From: Saccoglossus kowalevskii
Lineage: Eukaryota; Hemichordata; Enteropneusta; Harrimaniidae
Length of the DNA stretch: 41,383 nt
NCBI RefSeq assembly: GCF_000003605.2
Contig: NW_003153745.1
Location: 35,526-76,908 of the forward strand
Direction of reading: 5' to 3'
Part shown: piece after piece, positions 12,551 to 24,400 of the stretch
Numbering within the stretch: the first letter of the stretch is position 1
How the letters are laid out: each line of letters opens with the position of its first letter
Notes under the pieces: generated by a model
The model's input: the letters and a program-made list of their open reading frames with translations, nothing else
What the model was told of the DNA's origin: nothing
Database searches by the model: none
Translations under genes and position numbers: made by a program

Positions 12551-12612
12551 TATTACGAGGATATCTCAAAGTATGCACAGAGGCAGTACAGCGGGAGTAT
12601 CGACCGACGCAG
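12551..12612 (+). repeat. Dispersed repeat, copy 1
   Basis: It begins TATTACGAGGAT and ends ACCGACGC. It aligns with 30182-30242 at about 48 of 60 positions with one 1-nt gap. Most differences are transitions, several at CpG positions. Family unknown; no coding sequence. Confidence 0.55.
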
Positions 12613-13281
12613 TTAGATAAACTCTGTAAGGGAAACATATACTTTGTTCATTCAGTAACAAGTTTTGGCAACGTATGAATGTTTCGAGTTTAGAAGAGAG
12701 TGCACTTTAACATTTCATCCGTCTCTGTTACACAGTAAAACAGTAATGCTACTTTTTGATTCTGAGTTGAAGTACAAACCAAATTACTGCCAATTATGTA
12801 GTTTACTAAATCTTTAATTCGACATCAAGTGAAAGTATGTCATCTATGCATTTGAATGTGAAATTTAAAAGATGTTGTTATTTTGTGGGTTTTTTTGTTT
12901 TTGAATAAATTCTGTTTCACGAGACTGTAGAAATAAACTAGTTAATCAAATTCCATATAAGGTAACAAGTTCAACCGCATATAATTATGCAAGAGTGAAT
13001 TTGATGTTCATCATTATGTATTTACCTTCGAAGTAATTTACATGGTTGAGGACCGATAAAACATAACATTTTAATCGTATGCCAAAGACAACGTGCATCA
13101 GTATCCCACTATGTACAACGCTATTAGTCCAATGGCAAATGTATTAACATACTGTCTGTGGAAATGCAGTGTTTATTTTCGTCAATATACATACAATCTA
13201 ATGGTAATCGAAACATATGAACATAAAACACCAAGTATTTTTTATTGCCGTTTTTACTAATTGTAAAATATAATTGACAAA
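12613..13281. other. Non-coding stretch
   Basis: AT-rich. No supported gene, repeat or RNA recognised. Confidence 0.4.
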
Positions 13282-13590
13282 ATGATATATGATGTTTTAG
13301 TAGGTATAACGTCAAACTACTTAAATTACTCACAAGTACGCAGCAATGCTTGCTCCCTATGCTTTCATTATGGAAAGCCCTACGGGACCTTGCTGCGTCA
13401 TTTTAAATTGCATGGTATAAAACTTACAGCACCACAATCCTGCTGCTGCTTCTACGAAAGTGTGATTCCCGATTGTCTACGTTTACCAATTGTAGTAGTA
13501 GCAATCAGTGCAAAACTTATGTCAATAATATTTCATGTATTATACACAGCTGGAATGATGCGAAGCTGCTTGCCGTTAACGCAAATTTGA
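13282..13590 (+). other. ORF with an isolated C2H2 zinc-finger-like motif
   Basis: A 102-codon frame starting at ATG. Residues 24-44 read CSLCFHYGKPYGTLLRHFKL followed by H, exactly C-x2-C-x12-H-x3-H with the conserved Leu three residues before the first His. The usual aromatic residue after the second Cys is replaced by Gly. The rest of the frame looks random (CCCF, hydrophobic runs). It could be a relic of a zinc-finger exon or chance. There is no second finger and no convincing splice context. Confidence 0.2.
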
Positions 13591-14398
13591 ATTACGTTTT
13601 ACGTGTTAAATTAATTAATTAATTTATTTTATTTAATTGCTTGTCTGGCCTACAATTACACGTCTTGGTAGATAGTTTGTAGTATAACTTGCTCTTAACT
13701 AATTTCTCATATTGTACAATACAACTTGACATAACATCTTGAAATAATATATTACAAATTATGGAAATATTAGATACAAAGTTTGTGCATGTGAAATATT
13801 TTTTCCAAGAACTCCGGTTACAAATTCGTATGTTTTCTATGGAGAGATTGCATAAAGTAACCACTAAAACAATCCCCTGCAGAAAATCCCCTTTAGTATT
13901 TATTGTTTTGTTCCGAATAACTCTTTTGTGTAAGAATGTTTTGTGACCATCATAACAGATAATAACCGTGCGTAAATTACAATTTCCCTAAAATCGAAGA
14001 TCAATTTATTTAGAAAATTGGAGACGGGGAATTAAAAGGAAGAAATAAGGATTGACATGCTATTTCTGTCGAACACTAAAATTTAAGTTTTACAACAGCA
14101 GTTCATAGGGATTGTGACGGTTTAGTACAGATATTTTGTAAAATCAGTGTCATCAAAATCTGCTTCTATAATTTGATATAATTACTTAAATGGATGTAGA
14201 TTTTGACAGGAACCAGCGATATGAAATATATTTTAACAAGTATCAAAGATAAGCCAAACCAAACAGGTTCACCTAAATATATTGAATGACCAAAGTATTT
14301 TTCTATTTGACTAGAAATACATCAATTCACCTGTAGCACATAGCCTATCAATCTCATGCCTGGATTAGTTTATCAATTGATTATAGCCTAATCATCCT
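13591..14398. other. Non-coding AT-rich stretch
   Basis: Starts with an (ATTA)n-like run near 13607-13625. No supported gene. Confidence 0.4.
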
Positions 14399-15308
14399 AT
14401 GGTTGCAAGTCAGTTTGTAAATGATGTAGATGCTAGACACATGACGCTCACATCAGTTATCCAGTTTACCATTGACATGATAGATTTTAACGAAGACACT
14501 CTCGATGAAAGCACATTTAACAGCCACAGCTATATGACCATGAACAACTGGAGAGATGCACAAGTATATTTTTTCTGATAAACGATCAAGTACAACAATG
14601 ATCATCAACTAATGCTTTGCCCAATTTCTTCGCAATCTATGCTGGGCACTCATCCAGCATCGCAAGTTGTCAACACCAAGAATTGGTAGTCGTACATTCT
14701 TCGGCCATTCATACCTGCACCATTCATTCACACGAGGGTAATTATTTTGTCGAAATTGAGACAAAGAAAGTTATGCATGCCAAGCTGTACAAAATTGTAA
14801 ATGAATGCATGACAAACGACATGACAAATGTATGGTCACCAATGAAAAACAATCTGGAATTATGCAGCTTCATGTAGTATCAATATGAAGAATTATTTGA
14901 GCTCACAAGAGGTTAACCCTAAATTCTATGTATTCCATGCAGTGGTCCATAGTGCAAGAAAAATTTATTCCCAATCATTGGTCATTAATGTATTTGTTTT
15001 AGCACTTTGGCGACTTTTAATTATTTCCCAAAAGATAGAATTCACTGCAGAAACTAGTTCACCATCTTGTACTATACAAGCGTTAGCCAACACGGAAAGC
15101 CGAATCAGATAGATTGCCATGAGAGCATGCACTCACTCTGGTCACAAGCTGATCAAACTGGGCGCTTTGCCTGTGAAGACAACATTACAGTTTGGGATTC
15201 AATCATGGGGACTTGTGCACAGATGAGATGAAACCATTTGTATGTTCATACATTTGACAGTAACACATAGAATAGAAGATGTCCCCCCCAAAAAAAAAAA
15301 TAAAAAAC
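14399..15308 (+). pseudogene. Possible decayed coding region ending in an A-rich run (unproven)
   Basis: An ATG-initiated frame of 59 codons at 14399-14578 (ending DAQVYFF) has a protein-like composition. It is followed by further frames broken by stops at 14617-14877 and 14885-15112. The stretch ends at CCCCCCCC followed by an A-rich run at about 15289-15308. The layout would fit a processed retrocopy or degraded transposon insert. I recognise no parent family, so this is tentative. Confidence 0.18.
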
Positions 15309-16014
15309 ATGTAGAAGCAGACATACATTCGAGTGTTCGGGTGAAAACAATCAGGCAATGATGTTACTGCAAATCCTCATCTGGACATGGATGAGTATAG
15401 GAAGACGAGCGTCTTGTTCCTATTACTGCATCACTACATCGAACACCTGATGCATCCATGCTTCCGTGACTCAATTGTGAGTCTCATATTGTACATAATT
15501 TGAACTGTTCTGAGATGTGTGTATGTGGGGAGTCGAGTAGGTCAGTGTATATGTTGGATTTACTAGCTATAGACTGGCAGTTTGATAATTTATTGTTATA
15601 TTATTATCACGTACTTCATGGATGATTACATTCGTTTACCAATTTATATTGCAGGTAGTGAAAGCTCCCAAAGGCATAACAACCTTTCATGATATCCAAC
15701 CATAACGCGTACGCGTAAATGCTAAAACTCTGACACAAACAAATTACGGTTCACGATATTACGCAAAATAGAGGGTCAGTACGTCGTGTCTGTATATCGA
15801 GGATATGACAGAGTACATGATATATGCAGTGAAACAAAACAAGTAAGATTCAGACTACTGTTACAAAGCTCAATCAGAAAATGTATTCAGAGCAACAGAC
15901 TGCGGTTCTAAAATATACAAAATGAATTGAATAGAAGAAAAACTGTATTTGCGTAACATATTAAAATCGCAATATAAATTATTGGCATAATTTAAAGCAT
16001 AAAGATATAAACGA

Positions 16015-16090
16015 GCACGATGAAATTTGAACTCACAATCAGGGCATGTCACTGTCAGTGGACACGTACCTTACTAGGCAATAACATTAA
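16015..16090 (-). repeat. tRNA-derived SINE-like fragment (tentative)
   Basis: On the minus strand an A-box-like TGCCTAGTAAGG is followed, at tRNA-like spacing (about 46 nt), by a B-box-like GTGAGTTCAAATTTCAT. The latter folds as a T-arm with two G-T pairs. A TGTC/GACA-based hairpin lies between them where the anticodon arm would be. The acceptor stem does not pair, so it is not an intact tRNA gene. Confidence 0.25.
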
Positions 16091-16136
16091 ACATAGGTTT
16101 CTGTCAACATGTATAGACATTTGTAAAATTGTTAAT

Positions 16137-16156
16137 AATATATATATATATATATT
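16137..16156. repeat. (TA)n microsatellite
   Basis: A near-pure TA run of about 20 bp. Confidence 0.9.
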
Positions 16157-17679
16157 ATAAAGATAAATAACAGAATGCAAACTACGACCATCACCTGTGA
16201 ACCATTCTCACAAGCCAAGTCACACAAACCATATCCCGTGCTTCTAAATACGCAGCTGAAAACATGGACAGAAAATGTGTAGCAAATGACGTAAAATACA
16301 TTCAGAGAAATAACAAATAGGACGTATAACCAAATTTTGTAAGCAGCAGTAATGAAAACATTCATATTTTTAAACGTGTCAACACTCAACTGATTGGATA
16401 TTAACAACAAAACAATTTAATAATAAATTTCAACTTGGAAATAAACATTTTGTAACTTGTTTAGGATCATATTTCCAGACCACATGACGTGAATAGTGTT
16501 GACATATCTAAACTAAATTAGGCGATCCGGACCAACATTCCAAAAATCGTTCTGTGATGGTAGAATAATTCGTTACTTGTGTTATATTTCAGACAACTCA
16601 GTTGAACATTTGACTGAGCCAGCAATAATATGTAGCGTTTTATTTTATCATTGGTATGTAATACAATTCATGAGAATAAAACTATTAATTTATTATATAT
16701 TAATTATTCTATAAATCTTTCACATTTAAAAAAATGTGATTTAGATTTCATAAATGCTTGAGGGATAATACGCGGATATTATAATATTTATCAAAACGTG
16801 ATTATTGGCGAATGTTATTGGAATGCTGATTATTTTATAACACGCTTTAAATAATAATTAATTGTTTCGGCACCAGCTGTTTAATATCAACGTTCAGGGA
16901 GGAAAACAATTACAGTTTAAATAATGTGGAAAAAATTGAAGTAATCAGTAATGTGTGTAGTAATGTAAAAATGTAAAAGAGTTGTTCAATGAAGTCGAAT
17001 AATTCCGCGGCTACCATGCCACTCTGCTCGTGGGGGAGTTTTCTAAATATCACATGGTATCTACTACACGTCTTATTTTGCGACTTGCTTGTTCTGATAG
17101 TAGGAGTTATGGTTAGTGTTGAGTAAAAATCGATACTCCTCGGGGAGTTTATAAATTACGTATAATGACGTTAAACGAGTGTCATGTAAAAATCAATTTC
17201 AGATCAAATGTAATCTTTATAAATAGGATAACGCATCTAGAAGTTCCGACTTGAAACAGTAGCCAGTAGCCTCTGTAACAGTCAGTTGCCTTGTGTGCAT
17301 ATTAATTATTTTGCCTCATACATTGCTCTTTCTCTGGTGTTGCCTAATGAATCGTCTCGTGTAAAACGGCATATATAACGCGTAAAAGATAAGGTCTAGA
17401 CTATTTAGTATAAGGCAATTTGAGACATCATTTATAATAACACAAAAGGTGAAATACAATGTGTCATTATAAGCTGTTCTACAACGTTGTTCATCTATCG
17501 AATCTATCAGACACCGGAAGTCTGTGTCATGGTTACACACATATTCACGACATCAAAAATTAGATTATTATATGTACCCCAGCTCCATTTATCAGCTACA
17601 CGGGGAATTCATCTCATCATTTTTGAAAACTAACTTCCAGAATTATTTCACTAACTCTGTGTTTCGTGTTGTGTTACAG

Positions 17680-17702
17680 GCCAAGAGGACGAACAGCCAT
17701 AG
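17680..17702 (+). CDS. Candidate upstream microexon u4 (unproven)
   Basis: A 23-nt segment with acceptor GTGTTACAG and donor AG|GTAACA, reading AKRTNSH plus 2 nt if entered in phase 0. It can join either u2 or u3 (both end phase 0) to an exon beginning at 18116, giving ...[16 protein letters not shown] with no stop. Support is splice signals and phase only; the donor is followed at once by a CA/CT microsatellite. Confidence 0.22.
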
Positions 17703-17705
17703 GTA

Positions 17706-17732
17706 ACACACACACACTCTCTCTCTCTTTTT
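17706..17732. repeat. (CA)n(CT)n compound microsatellite
   Basis: A CA run passes directly into a CT run and then T5. It starts 3 bp after the candidate u4 donor. Confidence 0.9.
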
Positions 17733-18140
17733 GTTCATGTATATGTGTATATACATGACTGGCGTAATTCTATTTGGCTGCCTCCGGTTCGTATTAAACC
17801 AGAGATCAGGAAACATAACTTCCCTCCTGAGGCCCACTTCAAAACAAAACAAAAACATTTTACTGAAAGTGTTATCTCGTGTTACTTACTGATCTGGGTC
17901 TCTTGAGCATCCCCCTTTGCTCTTTACAATTTTTTCCTAAATGGTGTTTTTGTAAAAACTGATTTACTGTCTGTCGGACTTTGTTTAAAGCCACTGTAAA
18001 TCTTGCCTCTCATTGGTCACATGCAAATGAAATTACCGATTCCGAGCACGCTGCTCTCGTTGAGTTCGGCACTTGACCGCCGATAAGCCTCGTGTTTCCA
18101 ATACAATTACTAAAGCTTGCTCGTATGTAATTCCTACTCC
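17733..18140. other. Non-coding stretch 5' of E1
   Basis: An intron or 5' untranslated region. A stop (TAA 18111-18113) lies in the E1 frame. The AG at 18114-18115 is a possible acceptor, but its pyrimidine tract is poor. Confidence 0.4.
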
Positions 18141-18467
18141 ATGGACAAAAAACATAGCTCTGAGTGCCAGTTCAAGAAGAGAACACTATCCAACGGCCTG
18201 CATGACTCCTCGACGAGCGATGAATGCGACTACGACGCATGTGCAGACGACGAACGCGAACACCCTAACGAAGACCAAGGCGTACACAGAATGGATCATG
18301 ACGAAACTCGCGGTGCTATAAAAGATGATCAACCGGACAAGAGGAAAGATGGACAGTTGGAAATTGTGAACCGAGATGAATTACTTCCTCCGTCTATTTC
18401 GGAAGAAGACACAAGCTTTGACGAGCCACGTAGTATAGAGTTGGAAGACGAATTGCCAGGATCGAAG
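18141..18467 (+). CDS. CNG channel exon E1: acidic cytoplasmic N-terminus
   Basis: Encodes residues 1-109, starting MDKKHSSEC and ending ELPGSK, followed by a GTATGC donor, phase 0. It is rich in Asp, Glu, Lys and Ser with no membrane segment, as expected for the poorly conserved cytoplasmic N-terminus of CNG subunits. The ATG at 18141 is the first in frame after the in-frame TAA at 18111-18113. It has G at +4 but T at -3, so its context is only moderate. If an AG at 18114-18115 acts as an acceptor, the exon would start at 18116 and the true start would be upstream. Homology here is weak; the call rests on the exact splice join to E2 and on composition. Confidence 0.75.
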
Positions 18468-21400
18468 GTATGCACATGTACGTGTGTTTTCAAATTGCCA
18501 AGAAAATACTTGTTTAGTATAATGATAATCGAGGGTTCTTCATAAAGTCAAAAACATGAATGTTATTTTGATTGAGGAGTGTTTCCACACATAGTATTAG
18601 CTTCTATTGCCTGGCAACAAATTAGCAAGCTGACATTTCTTACTAAATTTCATATATCACAACACTCTTTCTGTATTGTCTCCGCCTCAGCCTTCAGAAG
18701 ATTTACAGAAAAGTGACTTTGTGTTGGATCCGGATGGCGACGGGTCATATTATTGGATGGTGAGTATATGCCGCATCGTCAAATGAAATCTAGGTAGATA
18801 TTCCTCCATGCCGTCGAATCACAGCGCAACAATTACGTGTAACTAGTTTCGTGATCTGCATATACATTTCTTCCGCAGTAGGAGGTGTATTTCAGATTTC
18901 ACGTTCAAAGTGTGAATGACATATACAATCGCGCGAGCTGCTGTTGTTGCGTTGTATACACAAACTGCAACCATCGCCATACAAACGAAACTAACAGCAA
19001 ATGAATGCGTGTGGAGAAGCTTTATTGAATGTCAATGGAGTCCGTAGAGTGTAATTTGATTCAAGAATAATATTTTTTTGAGATCCTGTAGTTAACTCCC
19101 GGAGTTGCTAATGTGAGAATTGTCCCATTCAACCAAAGGCAAATTGTTGCAAATTGGGGCCATCGCAGCATGACGCCAGATGTGCTACCTAGTTGTGTTG
19201 CGTATATACACAATAGTGATGGGTTATCGATGGCAAATAATGTAAAGAAAGCCGCCACAGAAAGTGTCAATTTTAGATTAGCTTCTAAGTTGTTCTGATT
19301 GTGTGACCGCATATTCACGAATTATAATCGGAAGAGAAATATTTTTATTTGCGTATCACCACGTAACTTTTACTTTTTTTTCACGTGTTGTGGTTCTACA
19401 GGGTGTTGTGACATTGGCTGTCATATATAATTACTGGGTGGTCATTCTGAGGATCGCATTCTCGGAGATGAGAGATGAGGTAGGTAATGGATTCAGTAGT
19501 AGTCAGTAATATGTTATATTTCAGTGGAAGCTAGAATACCTTAATTTAATTTGTCTTGAAGGCAGAAGTAGAGAAGGGTTCTATGGAAACAGAAGTTGGT
19601 ACGTTAAAGAATTTGTGGCTGAAAATAAAAATGATATGTCATTAAAAAAAACATTTGGGCTACTAGGCATTTTTAAAAAAAAATACAAATCTTTATTTCT
19701 ATGATAATAAATTGTGTCATACTTCTTATTTTATGTCGATGATATGAAATGAAAAAGACATATTATTATAATGTTAAATTAGTCAGTGTGCTATTACTTC
19801 TATTATATATATACAACGGAAAGTTTTCCACCCATAATGCATTGTGCGTATGTGAAGTAATACGTTCAGTACTGTAAAATGTTGAATGTGGATTGAAAAC
19901 CTTAAGTCAGTCACGATAGTTCATCCGTACATCATTGTATCTTCTTGCACGTACGTTTCTTTGGAGAGACATTCACAACTATTCTCGCATTCATGTGCGT
20001 GTGTCTTATTTGATTTCGGTAAAATGGTGGCGGAGAATAGTGAAATATCAAATACAAAAATTCGATGCACATCAACGAGCATAATATATATAATAATCAC
20101 TAGACTGGTTCTTTTTGAAATCAATGCGCGATCAGTTGTTGACATCGCCAGAGGAGTATATCCAGAGTGCACTCACTCAATTGTAACAGTCTAGCAATAT
20201 GTATGTGATTTCTTAGTATGCTTTGATTTCATTCAAATTCATTCAAACAATCCGAATGAGATTCTAGGGACAATTGAGTAGTAGCAACCCGCCGATGTAT
20301 GTATGTATGTATGTATGAGAAGACCTTTTCACTATAATTCCACTGCCGTATCGTGCATGCTTCAATCTAACCAAGCTCTAGTTTCGGGAACAATAACTAA
20401 AATCCAATTATGATTTTGCCAAAGAATGTGCGAGTAATCTTTATTCTGTTGTTAAACCTTAACATTAATATTTGATTCAGCGATTTACCTTTTTTCTGGT
20501 TTTGTACTGGATTTGGTTCATTTTGAGTCAATATGGTACGGCGTTCACTTGGGAAACTATAGTAAAAATGTCACGTTTGAAACACTCCAGCTTAGACCAG
20601 TTACAACGAAGCTACACGCTAAATGGAATTTAATGAACTCGATTTCGTCGATCGGAGCACTATAAAATAGACTTGTCAAATCATATAGCGATTCAATGGG
20701 TGACGGCGATAAGTGAGCTGTAGCGTATCGTTATGAAGTCACAAATTAAGGATGCCGTGGTTCGTTATATTAAAACCCTCATTTTATAATGATGAAAGCA
20801 TTTGAGTAGATACATCGTGATATATATAATAAATAAACATATACACTAAATAAGTGTACTTAAAACAATACTAAGCATATATACGTAAATATTTTCTGAT
20901 CAAGAGTTCAACATGCCATTATGCAATTATAATTAAATGTTCCAAATTAAGACTGCATGAAATATTACTATTATTTTAAAATAGCTAGCTACTGTAACAT
21001 GAATCCTGCTTCGATATTTAACATTTATTAATAAATCGAGTAGAGATGTGTGTATTACAGAAATAGTTTTTTTATTACTTACCATACTTACTTACCAGGA
21101 TCTGGATTCACGCTTAAAAGAAATATAAGCAAATATATATATATATATATATATATGCACCCAGTTACGACAACCAGTATTTATATGTATTTTAATGTAT
21201 TTGCATATTTGTTCTTTGTACTATAATCAATGTAAAAAGTACCTGGAGAAATTAAAGTATATATATATATATTAAGAGTTGATTTTAATGATTGACAAAA
21301 AAAACTATACACATGACTAAATCTCAAAATAAAGTGGAAATAACATAGACTATATACCCCAACCCATTAACAAACTAAACAAGTACTAGATAATCAAATC

Positions 21401-24400
21401 AGTATGTGAAGGATATATAAACTCCATGGTATACATAATGTGATGTCTGGTCTTTCGAAAAGAGTGAGCACATGTATCACTCGTTTTTATATCATTCTGA
21501 ATTTTAACCGATCAGTACACCACAGTACGTAGTCAAACGACAAACGATCCACAAAATACACGTCAAATTACAATCGACTGACACACAATGCACAGGCACG
21601 AATCAACTGACAAGTACTTCTTCACAGGACGTGGAATCAGTAAGAGGAAAGCTTCTGGACCTCATGGTAAACATGAAATGTCCAGTGTTTGGAAAAGAAA
21701 GCGCATTCCGCTCCACATGTTACAATACAATATGTCAGGTAGTCTCAGATCTCAGCCAAAATACACGTGTGTTATGAAGCCATATGTACTTATGTTGCAT
21801 CATTGTAATCAACCTCGCATCCTATCCATGTCTACATACCTTTTCTCATGGGTTGTATAAACACAATGCATGCATTCACAATGCATTCCAGAACCATAAA
21901 TATAGAAATGGAATTGAATACACAATCGCAAATTACGATTCCTGTGTCATATTTCTTGCGTCTGAATGCATAGAAACGGATACATTTCAAATCTCCGAAA
22001 ATATGATGAAAAATTGAAAATTACTACGATTATTTAACAAATCTAATATTTTAGAATGAATTATTATATATCTTCTATGTCCAACACCCAATGGAATATA
22101 CTTGATATACACATGATATTGGAGACATACATTGTTATGATCAGCACTGGGAAATGAATTAGTGATTTCATTGTTCCCTCTCATAAGATGCTTTCAATGG
22201 ATTATTTTTTTTTAATAATCATTATTATAATATTGTATAACACAATTGCATTGTTGTTGTTTTTTTCCAGATAGGACATACAGCAATTTTTATGTACATG
22301 GATATCTTATGTGATACAATTTATATTTCTGATATAATTGTTCAAGTGAGGACGGCTTACCTCGAACACGGGATTTTCGTAAGTTCGTCGTTTCAATATT
22401 TTCTGATACAAAAATATGTGCGATGATGCCAGGGATGGTATGGTTATGTTAGTGAGTCAGTTTATTAATTAAATAAATATACACCAGAAAATACGCATAT
22501 CCGTCCCCAAAGAAAAAAAACTCCACATTGTAGCATGCATTAATTTGGCCATCCGACAATCCTTTCACTTATGACCCTGTCCAAATGGCCGCACGCAGCC
22601 ATTTAACCATCCGGCAAACGCTCTCATCTATACTATCCACATGACAGCACTTAGACATTTGGACCTTCAAACAACTGTCCTCACCTATTCTGTCTAAATG
22701 AACGCACACAATAACCACCCGAGAATCCCTTTCACCTACCCTGTATATGTGGAAGCGTGCACCCATTTGGCCATCTTGGAACCCTTCTCAACTATACTCT
22801 CAACATGGTAGTATGCAGCCACATGTGTATTTTACAACCCTTCTCACCGATCCTGTATATATGACAGAACGCAGCCATTCGATACCCTTAACATCTATCC
22901 TGTCTACATGGTAGCAAGCGGTCATTTATCCCTCATAAATGCCTATTATAATTTCACATATGACCAATTTTATCCAGCCAGTAGGTTGTTGAGACTGACA
23001 GACAACCTCGAGGAAATATAATCACACAGAGTAAACTACTATAGCAAAGTTGTTCAATTGAACACGGATATGCGTTTCGCTATTTCTAGGCAGACTTTAT
23101 TGCAGTGGAATTTAAGTGATTCATTGTCTGCGGAAGTAGAAAACGGAGAATTCTCCGAGTGAATTGACTTTCAAGTAATTTAACTCCTCGCCGATGCATA
23201 AGTCCATCAGAATAATATATAAACCATTTACGGACTTTTACCAATTGGCGCGCAGCATAACTATTTGTGTCAGGCACACATTTTTTGTTCCCAAATGTTT
23301 CATAATCCTCTTCCAAAATTCGCAATTACCGAAATACGTAAATACGTGCGTTAAACTTCAGATTAATAAATTCATTAATTTGAGTCAATCAAATTGCGGG
23401 TCACGTACATAAATCGTGATCACCCATTCCCGCGTGGTTTGATCTATAAATATACACTCAACGATATTGATCTTGGATATTTTAATGCGGAGACTTTCGC
23501 TGACACGCGTTTGAACTCCTTATTTCTCCCGAGATAGCAGTTACATTATACATTCATTGTTTTTCACTAATATTCACTTCAATACCAGAACTATTCCGAT
23601 GAGGGATCGGAAAAAAAGATTGAGGTTATGGAAATAACACAGATTTGGTTATAAAATTAACTTCATTACATGTACATATCGATTATTCCTATTGATTTGT
23701 TAATATATATTTTAACTAGACAAGTGCTCAGTGGGACAGAAGAATACATCTATTACATGACACACTCATAATCAATATTTCAGTCTGCGTAACTAAATAT
23801 GCCTGTTGAAAAACAAATTATATTAAGCGGTAATTACTTTAATGATGTTTTGATTGCCGTTCAATTTTGATAACATATCATAATAGTTTCGAGTCTTAGA
23901 ATATCTCATACTAAACAACACGTACGTCATAGATTTGTTTGTCCCGATGGAACTAATAAATTTCCGATTTCGTTAAACCGTCATATCGTAACTGAACCGA
24001 TACAAAAGTGAATGCGGTAACTGTAGATGATATTGAAGCAGTGTGGCGGTAATCAGTCGTATCTGCCGACAAATATATATTAACTCCAATACCTGGCGCA
24101 TTAATTCAGTACATTGAATGGTGTGTGTCATGACCCATATGCGAACATTGTGTTTGGTGTTGTCATGGAGACAAATATAACATAATTTCATAACTGCTTC
24201 CGATAGGAAACATTGGCATATTCATATTAAAATGCCTTGTAATTTATTAAAGTGTCTGTCTTCCGCTTTTTGAACTCTCCTGTGTTCGCGAAGAAACGAT
24301 ATTTGTGAATATTAGTATCCACATCGATAATGAGGGTGAATTCAGGTTACAATACCGACTCTAAAAGTGAATTATTGTATACGAGGATCACACTTTTAGG

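Larger units (their letters stand above)
15309..17679. other. Non-coding stretch
   Basis: No supported gene. It holds an ACGCGTACGCGT palindrome near 15706-15717, a tRNA-like fragment (16015-16090), a TA run (16137-16156) and AT-rich hairpins near 16715-16740. The open frames present are short and featureless. Confidence 0.35.
19480..22270 (+). other. Intron between E3 and E4
   Basis: A 2.8-kb GT-AG intron, phase 0. It contains (ATGT)n at 20295-20317 and TA runs at 21132-21156 and 21258-21272. No gene or mobile element recognised. Confidence 0.85.

Noticed and set aside
19061-19318. Overlapping ORFs on both strands in the E2-E3 intron
   Set aside because: Mutual antisense openness without homology; E2 and E3 join in phase without them.
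22569-22766. 65-codon minus-strand ORF
   Set aside because: It lies wholly within the 57-bp minisatellite and is produced by the repeat.
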